Shown in pieces: positions 34,546 through 43,137 of a stretch of DNA of 45,483 nucleotides. The position numbers were made by a program, and so were the translations under genes. Origin of the DNA: Bacteroidota bacterium. GTDB lineage: Bacteria > Bacteroidota > Bacteroidia > AKYH767-A > OLB10. The notes under the pieces were generated by a model. That model saw only the letters and a list, made by a program, of their open reading frames with translations, searched no databases and was not told where the DNA came from. How positions within the stretch are numbered: the first letter of the stretch is position 1; the number at the start of each line of letters is the position of its first letter. The stretch covers positions 1 through 45,483 of the forward strand of contig JAFDWZ010000013.1 of the NCBI GenBank assembly GCA_018268195.1. The letters run 5' to 3'.

Positions 34546-34577
34546 AGGTTGCTGAAAATAGCTTAGGTTTGCAACCT
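34546..34577 (+). promoter_or_regulatory. Promoter of the isomerase gene inside an inverted repeat
   Basis: TAGGTTTG (34564-34571) is an exact TAnnTTTG match 29 bases before the ATG, with a weak TTTC near -33. It lies inside a 7-bp inverted repeat, AGGTTGC (34546-34552) and GCAACCT (34571-34577), which could be an operator. Confidence 0.4.
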
Positions 34578-34600
34578 CAGTATAAAAAACAGATTAAAAA

Positions 34601-35590
34601 ATGGAAATGAAAGACTTGATAGCAAATTTTTCAAATCAGATGCGTGAGGCAGTAGCTATTGGCGAAAAAGCCGTGATTACTGCAGGACCACATGAAATCA
34701 GAAATATTCTGGTTACGGGTTTAGGTGGTTCAGGTATAGGTGGAACTATTGTTTCGCAGCTTTGCGAAAAAGAATTAAAGATTCCATTCATTGTAAATAA
34801 GGATTATTTTATCCCTGCTTTTGTTGACAAACATTCATTGGTAGTTGTGAGTTCTTACTCCGGCAACACCGAAGAAACCCTGCAAGCCATGGACATGGCA
34901 CTGAAGCAAGGAGCCAAGGTGGTTTGTGTGAGTTCGGGAGGCAAAACAGTTGAGCTGGCAAAAAAACATCAGCTGGATTGTGTGTTGATTCCGGGAGGAA
35001 TGCCGCCACGTTCTTGTTACGGATACTCTTCCACACAGTTGTTTTATATTCTTCACAAGCTTAATTTGATAAGCGATAGTTTTAAGGCTCCATTACAAAA
35101 AGCAATAGCTTTACTTGATACGGAAGAGGAAAACATTAAACGTGATGCACGCAGCCTGGCTGAAAAGCTGATTGGAAAAATTCCGGTGATATATACGGCT
35201 ACTAATTATGAAGGGGTGGCTGTGCGTTTCAGACAACAGATTCAGGAGAATGGTAAAATGTTGTGCTGGCATCATGTGTTTCCTGAAATGAACCACAACG
35301 AATTGGTGGGATGGACAACACCGCATGAAGATGTTGCAGTAGTGATGTTTCGCAATGATGATGACTACTTCCGTACAGCAAAACGTATGGATATCTGCAA
35401 AGAAATTTTTGCACGTTACACACCACATATTTTTGAAGTGCAAAGCAAAGGTCAGTCACAGATTGAAAAAGCTCTTTACCTTATTCATTTTGGCGACTGG
35501 GCAAGCTGGTATCTGAGTGAAATAAAAAACATTGACTGTACCGAGGTAAAAGTGATTGACTATCTCAAAGGCGAATTATCCAAGCTGTAA
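34601..35590 (+). CDS. Bifunctional phosphoglucose/phosphomannose isomerase
   Basis: Interconverts glucose-6-phosphate or mannose-6-phosphate with fructose-6-phosphate. The 329-residue protein is of the short dual-specificity class first known from archaea. The SIS-fold sugar-phosphate sites are clear: GLGGSGIGG (40-48) and SSYSGNTEETL (84-94). SSGGKTVELAKKH follows, as does the PGI/PMI signature PEMNHNELVGW (228-238), with the catalytic glutamate and histidine. First gene of a probable run with tmk (38 bases later) and a peptide transporter. The enzyme could also supply mannose-6-phosphate for glycan synthesis. Confidence 0.93.
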   Translation: MEMKDLIANFSNQMREAVAIGEKAVITAGPHEIRNILVTGLGGSGIGGTIVSQLCEKELKIPFIVNKDYFIPAFVDKHSLVVVSSYSGNTEETLQAMDMALKQGAKVVCVSSGGKTVELAKKHQLDCVLIPGGMPPRSCYGYSSTQLFYILHKLNLISDSFKAPLQKAIALLDTEEENIKRDARSLAEKLIGKIPVIYTATNYEGVAVRFRQQIQENGKMLCWHHVFPEMNHNELVGWTTPHEDVAVVMFRNDDDYFRTAKRMDICKEIFARYTPHIFEVQSKGQSQIEKALYLIHFGDWASWYLSEIKNIDCTEVKVIDYLKGELSKL

Positions 35591-35628
35591 AACACTCAGC
35601 ATTAGAATATCAGCAGCAGCATTGTTAC

Positions 35629-36261
35629 ATGAAGGAAAATCTGTTTATCGCTCTTGAAGGAATTGATGGCAGCGGTAAAAGCACGCAAGCAAGGTTATTG
35701 AACAAAAATCTGTCGGATAAAGGGCTTAAAACTTATTTATCGAGTGAGCCTACCGACCATGAAATCGGAAAACTCATCCGCGATATTTTCAATCATAAAA
35801 CCGATGCCGAGCAGCACAGCATAGCTGCCTTATTTGTTGCCGACCGCTTACAACACATACTCAACCATAAAAATGGTTTGCTTCAGAAAATCAAGGAGGG
35901 AAATACGCTCATTTGCGACCGTTATTATTTTTCATCCTATGCCTATCACAGTGTGTTTGTTGATATGGATTGGGTTATCGGCATGAATAAAATTTGTGCT
36001 GAACTGATTAAGCCTGACATAACAGTTTTTATTGATGTGACACCCGAAATATGCATGGAAAGAATTCGTGCAAAACGCGAAAGCCTGGAGATGTATGAAA
36101 CACTTCAAAATCTGATAAACGTAAGGAGAAATTATTTTACGGCTTTTGAAAAATTAAGCAGCACAGAGCACATTACTGTGATTGATGGCAATCGCCCGGA
36201 AACAGTGATAGCCGAAGAAATTTTATCAGTCATCAGCAATCTACAGAGCAAAAGGAAATAA
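35629..36261 (+). CDS. tmk: Thymidylate kinase
   Basis: Phosphorylates dTMP to dTDP, required for DNA synthesis. The 210 residues have the P-loop GIDGSGKST (11-19), the DR motif at D97-R98 (CDRYYFSSYAY) and the lid region MERIRAKRESLEMYE. The length is typical. It follows the isomerase gene by 38 bases in the same direction, so it is probably cotranscribed; no functional link between the two is evident. There is no terminator after it before the transporter gene, only an inverted repeat. Confidence 0.95.
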   Translation: MKENLFIALEGIDGSGKSTQARLLNKNLSDKGLKTYLSSEPTDHEIGKLIRDIFNHKTDAEQHSIAALFVADRLQHILNHKNGLLQKIKEGNTLICDRYYFSSYAYHSVFVDMDWVIGMNKICAELIKPDITVFIDVTPEICMERIRAKRESLEMYETLQNLINVRRNYFTAFEKLSSTEHITVIDGNRPETVIAEEILSVISNLQSKRK

Positions 36262-36288
36262 TTGCTTTTTATTTCACTTCTAATGATT

Positions 36289-36319
36289 ATTATTGTTGCC
36301 ATTAAAAACCAACAATAAT
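36289..36319. repeat. 10-bp perfect inverted repeat before the peptide transporter gene
   Basis: ATTATTGTTG and CAACAATAAT, separated by 11 bases, end seven bases before the transporter start. As RNA this gives a weak hairpin over the translation start region; as DNA it is a symmetric operator-like site. No T-run follows, so it is not a terminator. Confidence 0.4.
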
Positions 36320-36325
36320 TCTGTT

Positions 36326-37960
36326 ATGAAGAGAAAACATCCTAAGGCATTGCCTTTTCTTTTTTTATCTGAAATGTGGGAGCGTTTCGGGTTCTACCTG
36401 ATGCTGGGAATATTTTTCCTTTATATGACCGATACCCAACGTGGGGGCATGGCATTGGATCGCAAAGAAGCTGCAGATATTTTCGGAACTTTCATTGCAT
36501 TGGTGTATGTTACTCCTTTCATAGGAGGATTGCTTGCCGACCGTGTTTTGGGATATCGCTTTTCCATTACCATGGGAGGTATTCTGATGGGTATAGGTTA
36601 TTGCGGACTCGCTATTCCGGGAATGACAGCTTTCTACGTTTCGCTGTTTCTTATCATCATCGGCAATGGATTTTTTAAACCCAATATTTCAACCATTTTG
36701 GGTAATGTGTATAATGCACCGGAGTATAAACCAATGAAAGATTCAGGATATAACATTTTTTATATGGGAATAAATATTGGTGCTTTTATCTGTAATTTCT
36801 TTGCTGCATATCTCAGAAACAATATCAGTTGGGGAGCTGCATTTATGGCTGCCGGAATAGGAATGTTTGTTGGGGTAATTATTTTCTGGATAGGGAATAA
36901 ACATTATGCTCATGCCGATGTGCGCAAACCTGTAAAAGCCGGTGATATGCCGGTATCAAAAATATTGGGTATTACACTACTTCCTGCTATCATAGCAGGT
37001 TATATAGGATGGGTTATTCCCGGAAATATTTTTGGTAGCGACTCAACAGATGCATTTATTCTGGGTGCTTTACCGGTAGCTGCATATTATGTAATGTTAT
37101 TGTTGCGTTCCGATGCTGAAGACCGAAGACCATTGGCAGCATTGCTTTCCGTGTTTGCGGTTGCCATAGTCTTTTGGGCAATATTTAAACAAAATGGTAC
37201 GGCTCTTACTACCTGGGCCGAAAGTTATACCGACAGAGAAATTCCGGCTGCAGTTGAACCGGTTGCCAAAGCGCTCGGAATGACACAGACGCTAACACTT
37301 ACCAAAGATTCTGTTCCGCTTACCGATGAACAATTCAGAATTGCAAGAGATGCATCAGGCGCTGTAATTAAAACATGGGATTATCCTTTGTATTTTAAAA
37401 ATGTAGCCAAGGAAAAACTTCCTGCTGTAGGTGAATCAATGACACTGATTTCAACAGAATTGGCACAATCCATCAATCCTTTTTGGGTGGTGTTGTTAAC
37501 TCCTGTTATTGTCGCGTTTTGGGCTATGCTTAAACGAAGAAACAAGGAGCCTTCCACTACATGGAAAATATTTTATGGTTTTTTAATAACATCACTCTCT
37601 ACTCTGGTAATGGTAGCAGCAACTTATGCATGCCACAATGGAATGGAAAAAAGTTCGATGTTGTGGCTCATTGCCAGTTATGGTGTTATTACCATTGGCG
37701 AATTATGTTTAAGTCCGATGGCCTTGTCATTGGTTTCAAAACTCAGCCCTCCGCGACTTACTGCACTGATGATGGGAGGGTGGTTTCTTTCAACATCCAT
37801 AGGTAATAAAATGAGCGGTGTGCTTGCAAGTATGTGGGATGGCTACGAACACAAGTCCAATTTCTTTCTCGTAAACTTTGGTTTAGTGCTTATCACCACG
37901 CTCATTATTCTGGCAATGATAAAATGGCTGAATAAAATCGTGAAAGAACATGGTGCATAG
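36326..37960 (+). CDS. POT-family proton-coupled oligopeptide transporter
   Basis: Inner-membrane symporter that takes up di- and tripeptides with protons (PTR2/DtpT family), 544 residues. The start at 36326 (MKRKHPKALPF) is preferred to one at 36293, which would lie across the inverted repeat. The proton-coupling signature E16-x2-E19-R20 is intact (SEMWERFGFY). Other family motifs are GNGFFKPNISTILGNVY and the C-terminal GELCLSPMALSLVSKLSPPR. Twelve to fourteen hydrophobic segments are expected. A soluble loop of about 100 residues (about 300-400) between TM segments is larger than in E. coli homologues but usual in Bacteroidota members. Confidence 0.93.
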   Translation: MKRKHPKALPFLFLSEMWERFGFYLMLGIFFLYMTDTQRGGMALDRKEAADIFGTFIALVYVTPFIGGLLADRVLGYRFSITMGGILMGIGYCGLAIPGMTAFYVSLFLIIIGNGFFKPNISTILGNVYNAPEYKPMKDSGYNIFYMGINIGAFICNFFAAYLRNNISWGAAFMAAGIGMFVGVIIFWIGNKHYAHADVRKPVKAGDMPVSKILGITLLPAIIAGYIGWVIPGNIFGSDSTDAFILGALPVAAYYVMLLLRSDAEDRRPLAALLSVFAVAIVFWAIFKQNGTALTTWAESYTDREIPAAVEPVAKALGMTQTLTLTKDSVPLTDEQFRIARDASGAVIKTWDYPLYFKNVAKEKLPAVGESMTLISTELAQSINPFWVVLLTPVIVAFWAMLKRRNKEPSTTWKIFYGFLITSLSTLVMVAATYACHNGMEKSSMLWLIASYGVITIGELCLSPMALSLVSKLSPPRLTALMMGGWFLSTSIGNKMSGVLASMWDGYEHKSNFFLVNFGLVLITTLIILAMIKWLNKIVKEHGA

Positions 37961-38390
37961 CCGTATTTGTTTTTTTTAATTTATACTCAGATATAACTTT
38001 TGCGATTGGTAGTTATTGGGGTTGTTTAAAGTTGTCCTAATTAAAATAAAGGAAGAAGTTAATAAATTCAAGCATGGCCTGTGAGTTTTATTTGTTTCAA
38101 AGCGAATCAATAATGCTTTAAAACTTTCCATCCATTCATTGCCTGTTCCTTTGAAGTTGAACTCCGTGGGAAATGTGCCTTCAAATTATGCTTTTTATCA
38201 TACAGAATTAAAACTTCTGCTCACAAAACCTACGAAGCACAGCTTAGCGGAGACGCAGGACAGTCACTTTTCACAGCGATGATTTGTCAGATGAAATAAT
38301 GCATCTGCTTGTTTTTATTATTCGTTCACCCAAAATAGAACTTAATAAGATAGGCCATGATTATAATTTGCTGTATAAAACAGATATAAG
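37961..38390. other. 430-base gap without a supported gene
   Basis: No start-bearing reading frame of any length. Plus-strand frames from about 38120 to 38300 stay open for some 50-60 codons without a start, and the segment at 38230-38270 is richer in GC than its surroundings (GAAGCACAGCTTAGCGGAGA). It may be the remnant of a lost gene or a dispersed repeat. TAACTTTTG near 37996 is one base off the -7 spacing. Confidence 0.5.
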
Positions 38391-40916
38391 ATGAAGCATA
38401 AAATTCTACTCATGTCAATTTGGTTGCCTTTAATTTCAATGGGGCAAATATCTTTGACGGCTAACGAAATGCCTGTTGCCGGAGATACCGCACGTTTTAC
38501 AAATGCAGTTGTTAATCCGCTAATCAACTATGGAGCAACAGGGGCAAACCATACCTGGAATTTTGCCAATCTCCGCAATAACGGGCAAGACCTAAAAAAT
38601 TACAAGAGTGTTACCTCTACAGGTATTATTTACGCTCTCTTTTTTTCTAACTTGCCGTTTAACCCCAATCGTGCCACAGTTGCTGAAGCAGGACAGCAAT
38701 TACCATCAAACCCTTTGCTGACTATTGACAACCCTTATAATTTTTATTTTAGGTCTAACAGTGTTTACAAACAAGTTGGTATGGGTGCTGAGATAGCCGG
38801 CATACCAACTCCAATTACATACAGCCAGCATGATGTGATTTATAACTTACCATTACATTATAATGATAATGACACCAGCTATTCCGCATGGCATATTGGA
38901 TTGCCCGGGTTGGGTTATTATGGATTTTCACAAACACGCATTAATAAAGTTGATGGATGGGGGACAATAATAACACCTCGAGGAACTTATGATGTGTTAA
39001 GAGTAAAAACCCAGCTTTTTGCTAAAGATACTATTGCTGTTGACACCTTAAATCTTCACTTTGCATTAAACCGCCCAAAGGTTACACAATACAAATGGCT
39101 TGCAAACAATGAGGTGATTCCGGTATTACAGATTACAACAACTGAAATTCTGGGATTGGAAGTTGTAACAGAAATATTTTATCGTGATGATTATAATAAG
39201 ATTCAAACCACTCCTCTGAATTCAGCATATTGCGCAGGTTCTGCCATTGAGGTTCCATTAGTTGCCAATGGCAGTTATAATGGTTCAGCATTCTTACAGC
39301 CTGCAAATGTTTTTACAGCACAATTAAGTGATGCAAACGGAAGTTTTGCAAATCCGGTTTCTATTGGAACTCTTACATCGCGCGTTTCGGGAACAATATC
39401 TGCAACAATACCAGCCAATATTCCAACAGGAACAGGTTACAGAATTCGAGTGGTTTCATCAAGTCCTTCAGTTATTGGCACAGATAACGGTGAAGATTTC
39501 AGTATTGAAAACACTCCTGTTTCTGCAATAAGTGCAAACGGACCGCTGACTTTTTGCGAAAACAATTCTGTTGTTTTACAATCGGTAAATTTTGATCCTG
39601 GTTATACTTATCAATGGATGGTGAACAATACGAATGTAAATTCGGCAATCAGCAGTAACTATACCGCAACATCATCAGGTATTTATACGCTGAATATTAC
39701 CAACTCCTGTGGTTCAGTTGTTTCGAATAGTCTTGCCGTAAACGTAAATCCTCTTCCTATTGCAAGTGTGACCTCTTCCGGCCCTGTTACTTTTTGTGAT
39801 GGAGGCTCTGTGCTACTGAACACACTATTTGACTCAACCCTTACCTATCAGTGGTTGCTTAATGGAATATCCATATCGGGAGAAACTTCAAATATTTTAC
39901 AGGCGAATTTATCAGGAGATTATACAGTTGCTGCTACTAATAGTTGTGGAACAACAACATCCGTGCCTATAAGTGTGGTAGTTGAATCAATGCCCGTAGC
40001 AGGCAATATTACCACATCAACTACCACCTTATGTTTAGGCGACTCCTTAATGCTGAATTCTTCAACATCTGCTCCATTGATAGAGTGGTATTTGAACAAT
40101 CAGCTAATTGCAGGCGCTGGCGGAAACTCTTATTATGCTACGGTTGCCGGTGATTATACCATTGTTGCGTCTAACACCTGTGGTGCCGACACCTCAGCAA
40201 TCCTATCACTAATGCAAGGCACTCCTCCTGTTGCTGTTGTCACTTCATCGGGGGCTCTCACTTTCTGTAATGGAGACAGTGTGATGCTTACTGCATCAAC
40301 AGGAAATGATTTTACTTATCAATGGTTGTTAGACGGTGTTTATACAGGTGATACCTCTTCTGCCATAACGGTAAATTCAAATGGTCTCTATCATGTTGAA
40401 ATAACAAATTCATGTGGCACATCAGCATCTGTAGCTGTGCAGGTGATTGTGCATTCTGCTCCTGATTTACCACAAATATCGCTCGTGTCAGACTCCTTAA
40501 TATGCACACCGGCATTAACTTATCAATGGTATTTGAATAATCAACCCATTGCAGGCGCTAATACCCCTTACTTTATTCCTTCTCAAAACGGAGATTATAC
40601 AGTAAGTATTACTGATTCCAACGGATGTTCGTCTATATCCTTGGTTTATACCATGACAACAGTAGGATTGCAAACCAATTCTGCAGTAATAAAAATGTCA
40701 TTATTCCCCAATCCGTTTAAAGAGGTATTATATGTATCACATCCTGAAAACACCACTGTTGATTTGTTTTCAGCAGACGGACGTTTAGTTTACAGTAGCT
40801 ATTTTTCTCAAAAGCAATTGTCTGCTATTGCAACAGAAAACCTGAGCAAAGGAGTTTATTATTTACGCCTATCAACAAATAATGAAACAGTGACCGGAAA
40901 AGTGATAAAAAATTAA
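38391..40916 (+). CDS. Secreted Ig-like repeat protein with T9SS type A sorting domain
   Basis: Surface or secreted protein of 841 residues. A signal peptide (MKHKILLMSIWLPLISMGQ) is followed by an N-terminal domain of about 250 residues that I do not recognise; it resembles the leader domain of other Bacteroidota T9SS cargo. From about 380 come four full immunoglobulin-like modules of about 85 residues, each with FCxxxSVxL, a YQWxxNG-type tryptophan strand, GxYTVxxTNSCG and a short linker. A fifth, shortened module follows. The C-terminal 75 residues are a type A sorting domain (LFPNPFKEVLYVSHPE, VDLFSADGRLVYSSYF, GVYYLRLST, VTGKVIKN). It probably acts in adhesion or as a scaffold, but no ligand can be named. 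Followed by a strong terminator. Confidence 0.88.
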   Translation: MKHKILLMSIWLPLISMGQISLTANEMPVAGDTARFTNAVVNPLINYGATGANHTWNFANLRNNGQDLKNYKSVTSTGIIYALFFSNLPFNPNRATVAEAGQQLPSNPLLTIDNPYNFYFRSNSVYKQVGMGAEIAGIPTPITYSQHDVIYNLPLHYNDNDTSYSAWHIGLPGLGYYGFSQTRINKVDGWGTIITPRGTYDVLRVKTQLFAKDTIAVDTLNLHFALNRPKVTQYKWLANNEVIPVLQITTTEILGLEVVTEIFYRDDYNKIQTTPLNSAYCAGSAIEVPLVANGSYNGSAFLQPANVFTAQLSDANGSFANPVSIGTLTSRVSGTISATIPANIPTGTGYRIRVVSSSPSVIGTDNGEDFSIENTPVSAISANGPLTFCENNSVVLQSVNFDPGYTYQWMVNNTNVNSAISSNYTATSSGIYTLNITNSCGSVVSNSLAVNVNPLPIASVTSSGPVTFCDGGSVLLNTLFDSTLTYQWLLNGISISGETSNILQANLSGDYTVAATNSCGTTTSVPISVVVESMPVAGNITTSTTTLCLGDSLMLNSSTSAPLIEWYLNNQLIAGAGGNSYYATVAGDYTIVASNTCGADTSAILSLMQGTPPVAVVTSSGALTFCNGDSVMLTASTGNDFTYQWLLDGVYTGDTSSAITVNSNGLYHVEITNSCGTSASVAVQVIVHSAPDLPQISLVSDSLICTPALTYQWYLNNQPIAGANTPYFIPSQNGDYTVSITDSNGCSSISLVYTMTTVGLQTNSAVIKMSLFPNPFKEVLYVSHPENTTVDLFSADGRLVYSSYFSQKQLSAIATENLSKGVYYLRLSTNNETVTGKVIKN

Positions 40917-40926
40917 ATAGTTATAA

Positions 40927-40958
40927 AAGAGGGGATGTACAATCCCCTCTTATTTTTT
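40927..40958. terminator. Bidirectional intrinsic terminator
   Basis: AAGAGGGGA pairs with TCCCCTCTT around TGTACAA, followed by ATTTTTT on the plus strand and TTTTA on the minus strand. It separates the Ig-repeat gene from the convergent squalene-cyclase-fold gene. Confidence 0.9.
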
Positions 40959-40977
40959 GTAATTGGAAATAATCTGA

Positions 40978-42273
40978 TTAAAATTTTGATTGAGTTAGTT
41001 TATCTATGTCATTGTTCACCGACAAAATCAAAACTGCTGTAGCTGTACAAAACACCGGACTGGTGATGCAGTGATGACCATTCCAGCTGCCGTCATCATT
41101 TTGTACGGTCATCAATCGTCCGCTTACATTATCATACCACTTTTTCCATCCCTCATCTTTACTCATAATCATTCCTTCTCCGGTTTGCAGATAGGAAAGA
41201 AATTCCTCTCCGCCATTGCTGCCGAAACCATTCATCACATCATTCTGCTGTGCTTGCTTTGCAGCAGCACGGTTTATTTCATAAGCAGCAGCATATTTAT
41301 CAGCATCGGAATTGCTCATGCCTGCTGCTTTCAGATTTTCGGCACTCACTTCTCTGTCAGCAGGGAGAATACCATCTTTTTTTGCTTTGGCAATTCTTTC
41401 TCTGGCAATGCGTGCTTCGGATGAGCTACTGCGTGCCGTTCCTGAAATACTGTATAACATCACACCGGCAGCATCCGTAGTGACACTGGTTTTCGAATTC
41501 ACATCATAGTTTCCTTTCAGATAGTTTCGACTTTGTTCAAGCTTTACAGTATCCACTTTTGCTCCTTGTTGCAAAGCTGTTTCCAGGGCATTAGCAGCAA
41601 ATGACGACTGAAGTACACCTGCCCATCCCGACCCTTGCAAACTGCCGTTAGGATTTATGCCCTGCTGAATTTTTGATACGCACACATCAAGGTTTTTACG
41701 GACTCTGCTTTTCATGGAGTTGTTATTGCTCAAATAATCCATCAGATTGGTAAGGTATTGAGCAGTAAGCACCACATCAATATTCTGACCGAGTTTTACC
41801 TGCGGCTGTGTGCCTTTAAGCGTTGTGATATTGGTTGATTCTGCATCCGATTGTTCAACTTGTTTTAAAAGATATTCGGTTGCCAGTGCAACATTGGCTG
41901 CATATTTTCCTGTAAAAGGTGTGTTACCCATACGCAAAAGTGCCATAGCAGTAATGGCAGTTGTTGCAGGGTCAGATTTTACGGCATGGGGGTCAAATTG
42001 CGATTGCATGCTGTGTGAGCCTGCTCCCCAGCCTCCGTCATGTTGTTGTGCCTTGCTAATCCAGTCCATACTCAAGGTTAATGATTGTGCTACTTTGCCC
42101 GGTGTTTTAATATAAAAAGAGGAGTCAATCCCTTCTCCTTCAAAAACCGTCCGGAAAACACAGGCTTGCGGTTTTTCTTTCGCAGGTTGATCTTTGGAAT
42201 GAAACGTGTGTGATAATAATGGCAGCGATGCCATCACCGGAATAAAGGCATAAAATAATTTTGTCCTGTTCAT
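40978..42273 (-). CDS. Exported prenyltransferase/squalene-cyclase-fold protein
   Basis: A 431-residue protein with an N-terminal signal (MNRTKLFYAFIPVMASLPLL). It has alpha/alpha-barrel repeats of the prenyltransferase/squalene oxidase type: WISKAQQHDGGWGAG at about 71-85 and VQNDDGSWNGHHCITSPVFC near 395-414. The class II cyclase acid motif DxDD is absent, as are the zinc ligands of protein prenyltransferases, so neither activity is supported. The export signal also argues against cytoplasmic terpenoid chemistry. An insertion of about 80 residues (290-370), rich in A, K and E, interrupts the barrel. It is more likely a binding or structural protein with this fold. It diverges from the DUF6438 lipoprotein gene. 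Confidence 0.75.
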   Translation of the reverse strand: MNRTKLFYAFIPVMASLPLLSHTFHSKDQPAKEKPQACVFRTVFEGEGIDSSFYIKTPGKVAQSLTLSMDWISKAQQHDGGWGAGSHSMQSQFDPHAVKSDPATTAITAMALLRMGNTPFTGKYAANVALATEYLLKQVEQSDAESTNITTLKGTQPQVKLGQNIDVVLTAQYLTNLMDYLSNNNSMKSRVRKNLDVCVSKIQQGINPNGSLQGSGWAGVLQSSFAANALETALQQGAKVDTVKLEQSRNYLKGNYDVNSKTSVTTDAAGVMLYSISGTARSSSSEARIARERIAKAKKDGILPADREVSAENLKAAGMSNSDADKYAAAYEINRAAAKQAQQNDVMNGFGSNGGEEFLSYLQTGEGMIMSKDEGWKKWYDNVSGRLMTVQNDDGSWNGHHCITSPVFCTATAVLILSVNNDIDKLTQSKF

Positions 42274-42368
42274 AACTGTAAATTTTTATTGATTTATGCA
42301 TAGGATGCAGTTCTGTATTTAATTTCATAAAATTTGTTCTTTGCACCATTGTTTAACATATTTGTAAA

Positions 42369-42881
42369 ATGATTTCTAAAAAAATATTTGCACTGGCCAT
42401 GGCTGTAGTTTTTTACAGCTTGCTGTTTGCTTCGGTCAGTTGTTCCGTTGAAAAAAAGACAACACAGGGTACGGACTCACTGTTGGTTTCTATACAAAAG
42501 TTTCCATGTTTTGGCCGCTGCCCTTATTATGATGCTTCGCTGTATAAAAGTGGATACATCCTCATCAACCGCAAGGGTTTCATGGATAATCTCGGAGAAT
42601 ATTCTTCAAAAGCTACCAAGGAAGAAATGAAAGAATTAATCAGTGAGGCAGAACGTGCAAGATATAAATCATTGCCCGATAGTTTCTACAATCCCGGAAT
42701 TGCTGATTTTCCCGTTACCATTACCAAGGTAAATCTGGATGGGAAAATTAAAAGAGTTTTTGACGGGGAACCTGAAGCCCCCAATGAACTGAAAAAATTC
42801 GAAAACCTGCTGCATGATTTTTTTACCCAAAGAGAAAGAAATTGGCAACTAATCAGGAAAAAAGCCGATCAGGAAGATTAA
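42369..42881 (+). CDS. DUF6438 lipoprotein
   Basis: Membrane-anchored periplasmic or outer-membrane lipoprotein of 170 residues. The signal sequence ends in a lipobox-like FASVSC with the lipidated cysteine near residue 25. The mature part shows the DUF6438 signature: a conserved FPCFGRCPYYDASLY near 45-59, then the GFMDNLGEYS segment. The paired cysteines in CFGRCP could form a disulphide. Function is unknown for the family. TTTG ending five bases before the ATG (CATATTTG) is a near-match to the -7 box, so the leader would be very short. Divergent from the cyclase-fold gene. Confidence 0.8.
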   Translation: MISKKIFALAMAVVFYSLLFASVSCSVEKKTTQGTDSLLVSIQKFPCFGRCPYYDASLYKSGYILINRKGFMDNLGEYSSKATKEEMKELISEAERARYKSLPDSFYNPGIADFPVTITKVNLDGKIKRVFDGEPEAPNELKKFENLLHDFFTQRERNWQLIRKKADQED

Positions 42882-43070
42882 ACTTATGTCGTACATGCAC
42901 CGCCATGGAAGCCCTTTTTCAGTCGGCAGCGTGCTTAACTCAAGGTTTTTTAATGGTTTAAACTGAATTAGCCTAACCACTGCTTTCACCTGCTTTAAAA
43001 TGATCTTTTGGCATTCATCCGGAATTAATTATTAATGAAATATGAATTAGTTTTTATGACCTTCAGTTAC

Positions 43071-43101
43071 TTTGAATTGCAGCGTCATTACGTTACCTTT
43101 G
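43071..43101 (+). promoter_or_regulatory. Promoter of secA, -33 TTTG and -7 TACCTTTG
   Basis: TTTG (43071-43074), a 19-base spacer and TACCTTTG (43094-43101) match the Bacteroidota consensus and have the same geometry as the rplM promoter. Transcription should begin near 43107, about 30 bases before the ATG. Confidence 0.65.
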
Positions 43102-43137
43102 CACACTTTTATTTAGTTTTAAGGAATACAAATTACG

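Larger units (their letters stand above)
34295..34600. other. Divergent intergenic region between rplM and the isomerase gene
   Basis: About 300 bases without a gene. It holds the rplM promoter on the left, a tandem 11-bp repeat at 34427-34447, and the isomerase promoter with an inverted repeat on the right. The rest is AT-rich with no reading frame or RNA that I can support. Confidence 0.7.
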
